This document shows, one piece after another, positions 24,061-35,799 of a stretch of DNA of 64,000 nucleotides (the first letter of the stretch is position 1; each line of letters starts with the position of its first letter). Location: the NCBI GenBank assembly GCA_004352715.1, contig SCFE01000106.1, forward strand, positions 415,349-479,348, read 5' to 3'. The notes beneath the pieces were generated by a model. That model ran no database searches. It was not told the origin of the DNA and worked only from the letters and a program-made list of their open reading frames with translations. Source of the DNA: Hofstenia miamia (lineage: Eukaryota; Xenacoelomorpha; Acoela). The translations under genes and the position numbers were made by a program.

Positions 24061-24372
24061 TTATCTTATGTCACCCAATTCAAAGAAATTTTCCACGGTG
24101 ACGTTAAAACCTATACCATAATACGGTTCCAAAGCGTCATTACCAACACACTGACCCAGTCCTGTAATACGCACATGATCTCCTGCATGCTTGCAAAACA
24201 GCTGCTTTCTAGGCAAACTTCTTTGGTGGGTACGGTTAGAATTATTTGTGGTACGAAAGATAAACCTGCTCAACTCTACCATACTGCAGTATGGGAGCAT
24301 GAATCTTTCTGTCTACAAGGCAAATGTTCCAAAGAAGGTGTGTTGTCCACATTGAAGAGATTTGTCAGAACG
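24061..24372. pseudogene. piggyBac transposase relic with internal inversion
   Basis: On the minus strand (24190 to 24061) one reads GNDALEPYYGIGFNVTVENFFELGDI, the block around the second catalytic aspartate of piggyBac transposases (usually NVT.DNFFTS; here the Asp is Glu). The block that should follow is on the plus strand starting at about 24187: LAKQLLSRQTSLVGTVR, then about 30 residues later KCSKEGVLSTLKR. The two halves are adjacent in the protein but divergent in the DNA, so the first was inverted. It is distinct from the young element at 39454. Confidence 0.6.
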
Positions 24373-25529
24373 ATGGTAAGTGAATGCTTGAATCAATTAT
24401 TTAATACAATAAAAGCAAATGCGGCATGGTAAGGTGGATTTCCTGTCTTGTCAAATTATCGCAAAATTTGGTTCAAAACACTGGCCCTATATAGCTTATT
24501 GCAATGTTTGGAATATTTATAGAAAGGTCTGTAATACCGTAATACCAACATATATCGCTCTCAACATCACCACCACCACCACTCATATGGAATGAACCCA
24601 AAACCAGAAGGTAACTGTAAAATTAATAGTTTCTGTATTTGAAACTGAACATCAATGACCTGTTCACAATTCACTTTACTCATCTATAGGAATTGTACTG
24701 CCGACTTGTTTGTGAAATACTATCAGTGGTGAGCTATGCGGATTTTATTAATGTTCTGCATGTATATTAAAGTTTTGTAATAACAGCATGTCCTCGCATT
24801 TCAACCTATCAATTTCCAGTCAGAACTCTGAGCAATAAAGCTTGCTTATTGGTTCAAAAAAGATTAGTCTCTGAACTTAATCTCCATAGATTATGAGTTT
24901 GTGGATGTTTAGCAGCTGCGATTGCTCAAAGAAGAGATGAAATATCCACTCTTGAGAACTTAAGATAATCCTTTTAGATTTGTGTGATCAGGGTGTCCGC
25001 GTATTTCAGCCTATTAATTTCAAGGCAGTTACAAGCAGAACTCAAAGCAATTTCCAGGCTTTAAAATGGTGCCCGCACAGCTTAAATTCTAAATTTTAGT
25101 TAGTTTTAGACTGAAATTAATGCAAATAACCTCTTTGAGCGAAATTTCTCCCACAATCAAAACATTAGTTTATCAAACAGATATAACCATATAATTGATG
25201 CAGTTTTTCATATTGTAATGACATGAATATCTCATTTCAGTACACTAAAATGCACATAAAAATGTTTTGTTTTGCAGATTATATGCATGTGCAAATAAAT
25301 TTTTGAAAGAATTAATATTGAAATTAAACGAAGTATTTCAAGGAAAAATCCAATACATAATCAAAGATGAATAAAAAATCTAATGGTAATGGCATCAATA
25401 AAATGTTTGCAAATACAGGGCTGACCAGAATTCACGCCTAAGATTAACCTTTTACTACATGGGACTGAAAAATAAATGAATAACCGTTTATTAACAATAA
25501 ATTGACAAAGTAGGGGTTTATTATCAAGT
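24373..25529. other. Intergenic with a diverged direct repeat
   Basis: A 50-60-bp segment (gtcctcgcatttcaacctatcaa... at about 24788) recurs diverged at about 24990 (gtgtccgcgtatttcagcctatt...), about 200 bp apart. No gene seen. Confidence 0.4.
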
Positions 25530-26600
25530 CATCTTAAGTGTTTGAATGTTTCTCCATTTTCTTGTAAAACCAAATTTGCACAAGTAGTCAGGTGGCCGAC
25601 ACTGAGGGTTAATTCATCAGTTGTGATGGCTTTATAATTTTTTCCTGAATACGTGATTTCAGGTCAACTAGATTGTCTGGTTTGTTGTGTTAATATACAC
25701 GAGCCCTTAATAGACCCCAGTACCAATAGTTGAGGGTACTAAGGTCGGGAGAACGAGGTGGCCACGGTTGTCCAACTCCTCTCGCAATAATAAGTGCTTC
25801 TGTAAATTGATTTGTGAGGTATTGCCTTACGATTATCTAATCGTGAGACGGCACACAATCTTGTTGGAAGATTGCTGTCCTCAAAGGCTGTCTTCAGCTT
25901 AGTTGTGGCATAACATTATCCTTTAGCATAGTAAGATAATTCTCACTGTTGACACTTGCAGGGATGGGGGGGCTTTAATTTGAGTCTATGAAAAGTCCAT
26001 CCTCACAGAAATCTTAGGTGAGTGTAATGATAAATTTAAAGTTTAATGAGTATTCTCAAATGCCCAAATAATGCAGTTATGCCAGTTTATGGGACCGTCT
26101 AATGGAAAATATGTCATATCACATTCGAGAACAATTCTGCATTTTCCAGTACCCAGGTTGCAGTTTACATTCATGAGAATTTATCATCCTCAATGATGGC
26201 TTGGTGGGTGGTAATATGATAGGGAAACATCCCAAGATTACTTCTTAGAATTCTACGCACACTTCGAGGGGGCATACCACTTACCGGGTAATATGATAGG
26301 GAAACATCCCAAGATTACTTCTTAGAATTCTACGCACACTTCGAGGGGGCATACCACTTACCACTCCGTTTCTGTTGAACTGCAATATACAAATGAGTTA
26401 GCTTTTTGAAGTTCAGCAGTTGTCTCCATAACAACATCTGCGCGCTTTTCTGCTAATGATGGCCGGCCAGAATGTGGTTTGTCATGAAGATAATATGTTT
26501 CCTCAAACTTCTTCACTAACTGTCGAATAGATGATTCACTAAATGGCTCCTTTACCAGATAGTTGGCAATCTTATAGGCTCGCAAAGTTCGTGAGGGTGA
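25530..26600 (-). pseudogene. Mariner-type transposase, degraded
   Basis: On the minus strand: a helix-turn-helix region (26585-26358) with SSIRQLVKKFEETYYLHDKP and SGRPSL, the N-terminal DNA-binding part of mariner-type transposases; SGMPPRSVRRILRSNLGMFP (about 26360-26290); DGPINWHN (about 26100); and QPWPPRSPDLSTLNYWYWG (25780-25725), the SPDL block near the last catalytic residue. Multiple stops and frame shifts. A 77-bp tandem duplication inside it (listed separately) adds a frame shift. Terminal inverted repeats were not located. Confidence 0.65.
26211..26362. repeat. 77-bp tandem duplication inside mariner relic
   Basis: A segment starting gtaatatgatagggaaacat at 26211 repeats without visible change at 26288; the second copy ends at 26362 after ...accacttacc. 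The period is 77, consisting of a 75-bp unit plus gg at the joint. Since 77 is not a multiple of 3 it shifts the transposase frame. Identity of the two units in an otherwise decayed gene implies a recent event, or an assembly artefact. Confidence 0.9.
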
Positions 26601-27066
26601 TTTTTAGTTAGCATAATACAGTTAAATGACCTGTAAGTGTGTTGGCATTTACAATGACATGGCAATTTAATATATATTTGTGTATAGAAACCAAAACCAC
26701 CTTTATGTAGCTACATAATAAGCTAATAAATTAGCAGAACATCTGATTGGCTCAAAAAATTAAGTGTATCATGCATTGAAAACCAACAAATAAAAAACAG
26801 GATGCGATGGAATCCCAGATTGGGGTTATTAAAAAAAATTCCGCTTTTACTTTTGAGAAATCACAAAGTACAACTAAATTCCCAAAATAATTTGTAAAAC
26901 TGCTATAATTTGCATAATAATAAATTAATTTTGCTTATCAACAAATATTACAATGAAATAGAATAAATTCCAATGACGTCAAAGATTGACAGATGGCCAA
27001 ATTACACAATTACATTATAGCCATGCCAGACAAGCAGGCAAGGTCACAAGAGTCAAATATCTACGG

Positions 27067-28300
27067 GCTTCACTCGGATATTACTACTTGTATGAGTGCG
27101 TCCGATGTTGAGTAAATTTTTCTGAAACCGAATTCAGATTTGGACGATAATTTATGATTATTTAAATGAAGTGTAATTTGTTCGTGTAATAGTCTCTCAA
27201 ATATCTTAATGATTGATGATATGATAGATATACATATAGTTCGATAGTTCTTGGGGAACTCTATGTCGTTTTTTTTGTAAATTGGAATGATATGGGCCTG
27301 CTTCAAGAAATCTAGAAAAATTATTCCATTTTAAGCATTCATTAAAGATGTAATTTTAAGATTACGCAATATATTTCACATTGTCTCTCATTGTCTCTTA
27401 GTAACCAAATTTGAATTTTCGAGGGACCACATGACTTATTTGATTTTAGCTTCTTGGTTTCCCTAATTACTTCATAAGTTCCTATAATGCGAAAACCAAA
27501 TTCAGGCGTGTGACAACTAGAAGTCATTTCCTGGAATTTTATTTCAAGACTTTCATCAAGGTTTGTAAACGTCTGATTTAAAATATTGGAAATTTCATAA
27601 TTGATTACGTATTTATTTCCTTTTTCTATGCGAGAATATTTCAAAATTTCATTAATGGTTCTTCATTTACTCTTTTAGTTCGATAATTGTATGTGTTCAT
27701 GTTTAATATATTCAGTGTAACTTTACGATTTTCTATATCGGAAATATTTCTAGCTTTTTTATATAATGCATAGCTTTCAGGCGTACGAAAATTGCAAAAT
27801 TATTTGCAGAAATCAGAAAGTTAAGCTTTTTCATTCTTTCAGAGAATAGACATTCAGAAAGGTAATATGAGAAATCATGATTGTTATCAGGTAATGCGAT
27901 GTAGTCAATCAATTTTGCACTATTGGCTGCGATTCTTGTAGTACTGAGAGAACTTACAGTTTTCAAATTAAAAGTATTAAAAAAGAGATTAATCGTTTTA
28001 TTGTCAGTTTTACTTAAATAATCTAAGTTCCAATCACCCATTAATATTAAATCTTTATATTCTCAGCAAGCGAGTGAAAATTCATAATTATAACGCTTAT
28101 TTGGGCAGCATGAAACATTAACCAATTGCTTCTTAAAAGTGAATTTTTGATAGGATTATAAATTTCAAACAAAAGGATTTGAAATTTTTCTGAACTTACA
28201 ATATTATTCTGTTGCTTCGGGTGAAGTGATTTCGGTACTAAGAAGAGTACTCCGCCCCCTGCTCTTACCGAGTAAATTCAAGGAGTTCTCTCTTTTTGGA
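27067..28300 (-). mobile_element. Degraded LINE (endonuclease and partial reverse transcriptase)
   Basis: Minus strand from right to left: RAGGGVLFLVPKSLHPK (about 28280-28210) and MGDWNLDYLSK...RIAANSAKLIDYIAL (28041-27880), the end part of an APE-type endonuclease (GGG and (M/G)D.N blocks); linker with KKLKSNKSCGPSKI (about 27440); and reverse transcriptase QAHIIPIYKKNDIEFPKNYR, SKIFERL-like IIKIFERLLHEQI and EFGFRKIYSTSDALI (27306-27100). The rest of the reverse transcriptase is absent at the 3' side. Similar in type to the 21-23 kb LINE but a separate copy and, from the sequence, a different subfamily. Confidence 0.72.
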
Positions 28301-29494
28301 ATATTTATGAAATGAAATTAAATATCTATATTTAGAGTTGCGTTTTACAATATAAAATACTGTTTACAACTCTAAATAGCATCTATTAATAGAAATAAAG
28401 AAACAAAACTCAGTTGGATTTGTGCTATGGAACAATATTATTAAATATTTTAAAGAAAGTAGTTAATATGTTTTTGATTATTGCGTCTGACAAAACATGA
28501 TCAAGGTCATTGCTGATAAACCATGTCTTAGAACTAAATTTTCATGAAAATTGCTAATAAATGACCTGTAATCGCAATTTTTCTTAGATAAATTTTGGGC
28601 ATTTAAATGAACTTAATTAATCATATCTTTCTTAAATGTAATTGTTTTTAGATGTTTAATAATTATTTAAAGGGATTGGATTAACCTCAATTCCATAGAC
28701 AAGAAATAATAAAAATCTTAAGACCAGAATTGCCACAAGCTCTTTCAAGGGATATTTTCTAGGCATAGTATGTGTTATTGGAAAAATGCTGATAAAAATT
28801 GTAATTTAAATTTTGCGGAAAATTTGTGTCGGTAAACTATCCTTAGTATTAGCATTGCAAACTACATAAATCTATTCCACTTGAATACCTCAGTGTGCGA
28901 GAAATGATTAGGTGATGTATTTGAAAGAAATTTGGGTATGTTTGCGGCGGCAATCACGTAGCTTCTTTTATTGATTGCTGCTGGTGGGTGTATGGTACGT
29001 GAATCCCTTGATGTTGTGGTGGCAGTTGATATGATTGAGAAACAAAAAGTTGCTTCTGTGGCAAAATAGATCAGCTGTTGTTGAAAGGATACTTTGCGTT
29101 TACAAAATAGCTTGTAATGCATTGTGTTAATATAGCATTCAGAGAAATGAATCCCATCTCAAATAAAGAGATCTGCATTAACACAAGGCACCCTTGTATT
29201 GGTCAATGTTTAAATGTCCATCTAAATTAGCAATGTAATGGGATTTGTACAAGATTTGACGACAAATATTTTAGAAACTTCTGAATAAATTCTTCCAAAA
29301 AATTGTGAATATACTAAGTTTTTTCGCTGAATACGATTTTTGTGATATATTTTACATACCATGTATATTTACTAACATAGTGCTAGGGAGGCCCCATTAC
29401 CGGGTCATAGGATGATAATTAAGTTGCATATATAAAAATTGAGGAGAAATTTGAATTCATAAAATAAACCCAATTGCAAAAAATCAAAGCTATA
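28301..29494. other. Spacer, no recognised gene
   Basis: AT-rich. A minus-strand open segment at 28862-29122 is rich in Ser/Thr/Ala and matches nothing I know; it is probably chance. Confidence 0.4.
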
Positions 29495-30620
29495 GTGTTC
29501 ATCACTGTAAAAAGAATTTGTTCAGTAAGGTGTCTGAAAACTTTTGATGGCTACTGTATATAGGTAGGCCCATTTTCTCTAGGGTTCTAAGCAGATACAC
29601 ATGATTAATTGAGTCGTAAGCTTTATGAAAATCAGTGTTCAATATGCGCAAATCAATATTATTAGATTTACAAATATCAATAATACATTGCAATGTGGTT
29701 ATATTTAGACAGCCTTTCCTATTTTTGATGAAACCAGTTTGATTAACTCCTATGCACTTTTCTGCAATGGGACTCAATCTTTTATCTATTAGATGTGCTA
29801 AGAATTTAAAGTCCATATTGAAAAGCGATATAGGAGGCCATGATTTGGGTTTAGATAGATCTTTTGACTTTTTAGGTATGAACTTTATTACTGCATTAGT
29901 TATGTTGTTGGCAATTGACTTAGAACATATAATAGATTCTATAAGTAGTTAAATATAAGGTAGTAATAGAATTTGAAAATTTTAATAAAATTTAGCGTTA
30001 AGGCCATCAAGTCCCAGATAATTTTTTAATCATGAGATGGCTTTAAATATTTTTTGATCACTAAACTGCTAAGCTGGACTTCCTCTTTCATCTTCAGATG
30101 TTATAAAGTAATCAGGTTTAAAGCTATTAGATACTATAGGTTTTTCCTTATATAAGTCTTTGTAGTAGTTGGTATATTGATTAATAATATCTTCTGAGTG
30201 TTCTAATAATGCACCATCTACTCTAACATTGAACTATTGATGTAATTTTTTATTTCCTTTGGATTTCCTTCACCTATCTTTTATTCAAAGTTGTTAACAT
30301 ATCCAAATTCCATTTCTGATTTTTCATTTAGGATATTGTTTAAATAGTTCTCAATACCTTCCTTCATTTCATTATGGATGGAATTAGTTGTTCTAGTTGC
30401 TTTTCTAAATTAGATATCTGATAGTAGTATTGGTTGCTTATATTTGTTTGGATCTTAGATATGAATTCTTTTACTTGAACTTTCATCAGAATCAACTTGT
30501 TCTGGATGTTTTCAATTTTAGAATCTTGTAAACAGTCTATAATAAGATCATGTATTGCTTTATGATGGTTTTTATTGAAGATGATTTCATTTTCCAGATT
30601 CTTGGACCATGTTGCCTTTC
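29495..30620 (-). pseudogene. L1/Tx1-like reverse transcriptase fragment
   Basis: Minus strand, several frames: NKSEMEFGYVNNFE...SEDIINQYTNYYKDLYKEK (about 30330-30150), FKAIS-LKNYLGLDGLNAKFY (about 30040-29985), ITNAVIKFIPKKSKDLSKPK, WPPISLFNMDFKFLAHLIDKRL, NQTGFIKNRKG, and RILNTDFHKAYDSINHVYLL (29816-29550). These are the standard domain 0-A blocks of L1-superclade reverse transcriptases (GLDG.....Y, IPKK, W.PISL.N.D.K...., QTGFI..R, D..KA(Y/F)D). The F/Y-A-D-D block and everything after it are missing. Stops present. Confidence 0.75.
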
Positions 30621-32479
30621 ATGCTGGAATACAGTTAATAATTGCTTACAATCAGAAAGTTTGAGATTGAGGGTTTTGGACTGAATTGGAACCAGATTTG
30701 AGGAGGAAAAGCAGTGATGAATTTTTGATGAATATGTGCCTATTGTATTATGAGTAGTAAAGGGGACTCAAAAGAGGTCTCATTTTTTCTGATTGGTCAA
30801 GAGAGGGGTGCTGTAGTGTCATCATGGAAATTGTCATTGTGTGTTGATTCATATACTTACTAGTTTTTTTATATTTATAGAGAGCCAATTTAGTTTGCAT
30901 GTTTTATTTTACTTTTTTTACATGTTTACTTGTTTGCACATATTTTTGTTGATATACATGGCATTTTTAGCTATGAGTTTACATTTCATTTGTGATAATT
31001 CATTGTTGACTAATGATATCCACAAAAATTCCATACATTTCTATTGCTTAGCTAGTCTATGTACAAAATTAATTCACTATTTTCTATACATCACATGCAA
31101 AGGTCTACACCTCATTTTTCAAACACATTGCTATTTCACTGTGAAAAATTCCCAATTATTGTAATTAATTCGTTTTTTGGGAGTCTATACATTACATTCC
31201 CATTTTCAAATATGTTGCTATTTCATTGTACAAAATTCCACACATTCTAATAATTAACATCCACAATCATTGTAATTAATTTATTTTTCAGGGTCTTTAC
31301 ATTACATGCAAAGGGTTACACTTCGATTTTTTCAAATGTGCTGCTATTTCATTGTAAAAATTTCTATGCAATTAATTCATTTTTCACTAATATCCAATAT
31401 ACAAAACAGAAAAATATTTGCTATAATTAATAATTACAGGTATATGAAATATAGACTTACATGATAAAGGCAATTGCGTCTTTTGTTTTTTCAAATACAT
31501 TGCAAACTTTCATTGTAAAAAATTCCACATGTTTCTAATTATTAATATCTGCAATCATTGTAATTATTTCATTTTCACAAATGTTTCCTATTCATAAAAA
31601 ATTCCAAGCATTTAATTCATTTTCACTAATACAAAATGGAAAATATTCACCATACTTAAACATTACAGTTGTATGAAATATAGACTTACATGATAAACAC
31701 AATTTTGTTTTTCAAATAAATTATATATGCAATACTATTAGTAAGATTTACACATATACATACTTTTACTAACACACTATTATGATATTAGCTTTACACA
31801 AAAATCAATGCAAAGTATCAGCTCACAAGGGCTAGCAGTTCAGCTAAGTTGGATAAAAACCCAAATTTAAATGCAATTTGATAAAATTCAACAAACAATA
31901 AATCTACCTGTATAATAAAAAACCATGAAATCAAAGGATCCAATTTGTAGCTGAACATAAAACATGGCTAGATTGACCAAGCTTTCACTTCAATTTACCC
32001 TTATCAACCAGAATAATCACGAATTTAACATATACTTTATTGTAATATAAAAGAAATGGCTTTCTAAATACAAAGTATCATCAACCATAATCTAAAATAA
32101 ATAGCTGAAACAAGTCAATATTCAATAGATATGACTCATTAAATAGAATAAAGAACCTTAAAAATACAATATTATTTCATTATTTATTTGCTGAATATTT
32201 CTTCCTGAATTTCTTTTTGTTTTTATCAAGTTCACTACTCCATTTTCTTTATGAGCTGTGTTGCTTAGCAATTATAATCTCCATGGAAACTAGAACATGG
32301 CATTTTTGGTCAAAATAAATTTGTATAGAATTTGCTAAATGTAGTAAGAGTTTATTTGATATGATATTTTAGAAATAACTAAACAAAGTTCTTAAATTGT
32401 TGATAATAGAAAGATCAGATAAACCACAATTGTATTACCATCATTTTGTTCAAATTTATACACTTAATATTCATGTAGC
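30621..32479. other. AT-rich region with diverged tandem repeats
   Basis: No gene seen. Between about 31040 and 31700 a unit of roughly 100-120 bp recurs with divergence, recognisable by 'cacattgctatttcattgtaaaaaattcca' type segments followed by 'caatcattgtaattaattcatttttca'. Long open frames here result from the low-complexity composition. Confidence 0.5.
31040..31700. repeat. Diverged tandem repeat array
   Basis: At least four diverged units; anchors such as gctatttcattgta and attgtaattaatt recur at about 31120, 31210, 31340 and 31510, with spacing near 100-150 bp. No perfect units remain. Confidence 0.5.
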
Positions 32480-32849
32480 ATTCATTTTTTGCAACAATTG
32501 TTTGTGATGATAGTGATTTTTGAATATTTATTCTTTAAATATATAATTCCATCCCCAAAATTTACTGTTAACTTTCCTTTTTTTGCAATGAATGGCTGAA
32601 ATCAAAACAGGTTTTTGTTGTGTTAGCAAATTATTATCATGTTACTGGATATAATGATCAGATGTACACCAGCATTTTGTTGCAATTATTAAATTTGTAT
32701 TTCTTTAGATGATTGTTTGAATATATCCTATCTAGCATTGTTATTGATTTAACCATTCAAGGCTTTATGGGCATATATTTCATTTTCATGATAAATGATG
32801 AATGATCAACACAATAGAAAGCCCTGCTATGTGTTATAAAGTGTTGAGG

Positions 32850-33300
32850 TCTCTAACATACATTAGCATTAATTGAAAAAATAATTGATTTTCAGTTCTC
32901 ACTTTTCTACATGAAGGTGGTGTTAAAATAGAGACTATCAAACAGATGTTATAACAAGTACAGTTTAAAGACATTGTACTCTCTAAGAGATGTTGACATT
33001 AACTAAAAGCATATTTTTTTGATTTCCAATCCTCCACACAGAGAAGGTTCAAATGTTATAACAAATTTGGCTTAAAGGCATTGAAGTCTCTAATGTATAT
33101 TAGCATTAATTGAAAACATAATTGGTTTTTGATTCTCACTCTTCTACATGAAGACCATGTGATTATAAAGACTATCAAATGTTATAACAAATACAGTTTA
33201 AAGGTGTTGTACCCCTAAGAGATGTTGATGTTAGCATTAATTGAAAGCATAAACATTTTTCAATTTCCACTCTTCCACATGAAGAAGGTCTTTGAATTAC
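32850..33300. repeat. Four-unit tandem repeat in copy A
   Basis: Units starting (ct)ctctaa...gttagcattaattgaaa...cataa and ending ...tgttataacaa..aca.tttaaaggcattg recur at about 32855, 32985, 33090 and 33210. Alternating shorter and longer units suggest a two-unit ancestor that was duplicated. Copy B has only two such units (about 36230-36420). Confidence 0.6.
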
Positions 33301-33616
33301 TAGTCATTACTATAAACAATGTATATATGCCTATGTTCTAGAAGATTTTAATGCATTGAACAAGGCATTAAAAAAATTCTAAATATCATTAGCTGTATAA
33401 GTTTTGCAAAAAAAGAGAATTTCACATTTCAAAATATAAAAATGACTTACCCAGTAAAGGAGAAACCAATGTTCACAATTAATTTCTATGCAAAGACTGA
33501 CTAGTGCATTAAAACATGTTGTTCCAGTTAAAACAATGGAATTTTCAACATTTCTATGTGCTAATGAGCTTTGTTGAAATTTTTCATATATTTCTAAGAT
33601 TGAAGTACATTGAAAA

Positions 33617-33691
33617 TGGGTAGTCATATAAAGAATGTTACACATGCCAATGTTTTGGTTTGAGTTGTTGATTCAAATCCAACCTACACAA
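33617..33691 (+). ncRNA. tRNA-like sequence in copy A (degenerate)
   Basis: TGGGTAG at the left pairs 6 of 7 with CTACACA at the right, and an internal-promoter-like B box GATTCAAATCC sits in a T-arm (GTTGA/CCAAC, 4 of 5 pairs). It is the diverged counterpart of the two better-preserved tRNA-like copies in segment B. Probably a pseudogene or tRNA-derived repeat, not a working tRNA. Confidence 0.35.
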
Positions 33692-34109
33692 TATATTTTA
33701 TATTATTTTGTAAAACTCTCTCTTATTTTTTTGGTTCTAGATAAAAATTGATTATTTATGTAAAAATATATGCAAGGAGAAAAATAAATCTAACAGGGAA
33801 TAAGTATTTACACCTTCTAAAATAAAATTACATGCTAAATTTTAACACAATACTTGGCTTACAACAAATATTTCAGATGTTTATTCTGACATTGAAAAAT
33901 TTAAATTCCAATTAACATTTTGAATTTTGTTCCAGCTTGTTGTGCATAGCATTTAGGAGTGTTTTGCAAAATAATTTTTACTGAAGGGCCATATTTCATT
34001 TGAGTTTGATGAACATTATGAACTGTAAGCCATACACCAATTTGGAGTTAATAAATTGGAATATATTGTAGACAAGGTTTTTCAGAAACTGTATTTAGTT
34101 CACTGACTA

Positions 34110-34300
34110 TTACAGAACATGATAATTTTTCCTCTGTCTTTACCAAACATTGCATGTCAGAGGCTGTCTTTTTCTCTCACCTTTGGTAAATGCCAACATG
34201 CTCTAGCTTTAAACAACCTTGTAGCTTTTTGAACTTGTTTGGTACACACAGTTTTTCTTACCATTCTTGATAGCCAAAGAGTGAATAAAATTGAAATTAA
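34110..34300 (-). pseudogene. Broken copy of the unknown exon found at 42403-42630
   Basis: Minus strand in two frames: SLAIKNGKKNCVYQTSSKSY, then KARACWHLPKVREKD, then MQCLVKTEEKLSCSVIVSEL. Each piece matches the exon in copy B, with frame shifts between pieces, and the acceptor AG has become AC. The protein-level similarity across two diverged DNA copies suggests the ancestral segment was coding. Function unknown. Confidence 0.5.
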
Positions 34301-34620
34301 CAAAAACTTATTAGTGAGCTTCAATGTCTAAACCAATAAAAATTAATGTACTGTCTCTAATATATTGAAGTGTGAAAGAAAAAAAGATGAGAGTGTATCT
34401 GGCTTTTAATTATCATTAGAACTTGTAAATTGCATTTTTTATTGTGTTTTATTTCCTAATACACTTTTCACACACTTTTTATCAGTTTCAAAAGTAAATA
34501 ATTATAAAATTATGTATTTTAATGTTACTTGTATTTTTTCTTGAAGCAAATATGCCTCCACATTTTAAAATATCAAAAAATTTCCCTAAAAACAAACAAA
34601 TTTCTTAACAGTAACTAGAA

Positions 34621-35345
34621 CAAAGAACAAAGAAACTCTGTAAACATCACCACTATTTTAAGAATTAATTTTATTTTACTAATTATTTATTGCAAAATTG
34701 TTTGGAAAATTTATTTTTTCAAGTTAATTATTTTGTTAATTTATTTTTGCAATTTATTTCTTTACTAAGAGATTTGAATTATAGCATTTGACTGAAATCA
34801 AATTACTTTTGATCATTGAAACAATGAATTTATGATGTATATTCACTGATAATGTCAATATGTGTTCTTTCCCAACATCAAATTAGTGGTTACCCATTGT
34901 GAAGGAGTTGGTGTTTTTAATGCTATGAAAGAAGAAATTGTCTTTTTGCAGTTTTTGCTAATGCTTTTTCATTTGTAATTTAGTTTGTTTACATGTTGTA
35001 TTGATAAAATATGTGGTGTTTTCCTTTGCAAATCAAGTCTCCAGGAAATTTTTGCTGATGTTAGAAATATTAAACATGTAGAAGCAATCAATTTCCAACT
35101 AAAAATGTGCTTAATCATATAATATTCACTATTTAAATGTAAAAATAACTTACCTGTATTGGAGAAATTCAACCATCTTTTAGTCAATCTCCATATAAAC
35201 TGAATAATGCAGTATATTTTGCAACTTGGAAAAATAATATCATTAGATTTATTAAGTTAAAAAACACAAATGTATAGTTATAACTTTGGAGTTTATACAA
35301 ACTCTGTAAACATCAAATGAAATAATTTTGATTTTCCATCATTTC
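34621..35345. other. Spacer between the two duplicated segments
   Basis: AT-rich. A minus-strand open segment at 34969-35187 begins next to a GTAAGT donor-like site (about 35150) that resembles one in copy A at about 33450, hinting at a third partial copy of the same unit. No recognisable product. Confidence 0.35.
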
Positions 35346-35700
35346 TTCATTCTGTGCAAATATATAGCATGATATAAATCCTCCCAGTTCCAATAAACTC
35401 AATTACTTGACCTTGCTCAGTGCAAAACTTTACATTTATTCTATCAATATATGATTGTGACACTGGTTTATACTTTGGATTTTGTTTTTCATGATGAATA
35501 ATTAGGGTGGTGCTTGGTTTTGTAGCATATGTCAGCATCAAGGGACATTTATTCAATAAAAGGAATTATGTGCTTCCAACAAATTGAGGTTCTACAATAT
35601 TGGTTTGTAATATTAAAACTTGATTTCCAGCATATAGGTCATGTTCATAGCTAACATTGGTTGTTGTGTTTGGATGTTTCCATAAAATCATAGCATATTT
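35346..35700 (-). pseudogene. Fragment like a Polinton/Maverick-associated structural-type protein
   Basis: Minus-strand frame reading YAMILWKHPNTTTNVSYEH, VLILQTNIVEPQFVGST, a TAA stop, then in the same frame FLLLNKCPLMLTYATKP...KYKPVSQSYIDRINVKFCTEQ, GQVIEFIGTGRIYIMLYI. The pattern (a VGD-like turn followed by PLL, then P-V....id.i.vk...e.G..i.F..G.i...L) resembles the C-terminal half of a protein family I know from Polinton-type and adintovirus-like elements of invertebrates. One in-frame stop and isolation make it a relic. The family call is from memory of the pattern only and needs a profile search. Confidence 0.4.
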
Positions 35701-35799
35701 CCATAATTAAACAATGTTAGTATGATATTTTTTATTGAATTTATAACAAGATTTACATTGGCAAATAAATTACTGCACTATCCCTGGAAAAAATTTGAA

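Larger units (their letters stand above)
32480..34620. repeat. Segmental duplication, copy A
   Basis: Long diverged similarity with copy B (35800-36589 plus 41709-42960). Anchors shared: ataatgatcagatg (32655 / 35956), aatagaaagccctgctatg (32815 / 36120), the gattaattgaaa-type tandem block (32850-33300 / 36200-36420), caaggagaaaaataaatct (33774 / 42095), ttcactgactattacagaac (34100 / 42438). Copy A is uninterrupted across the site where copy B carries piggyBac DNA. Confidence 0.75.

Noticed and set aside
26300-26370. Two-unit direct repeat considered as a CRISPR or regulatory array
   Set aside because: Only two abutting identical units, without spacers, inside a transposase relic in a eukaryotic context.
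30841-31250. Open frames on the plus strand rich in Phe, Leu, Ile and His
   Set aside because: They lie in an AT-rich diverged tandem repeat; the hydrophobic appearance comes from composition, with no family resemblance or splice context.
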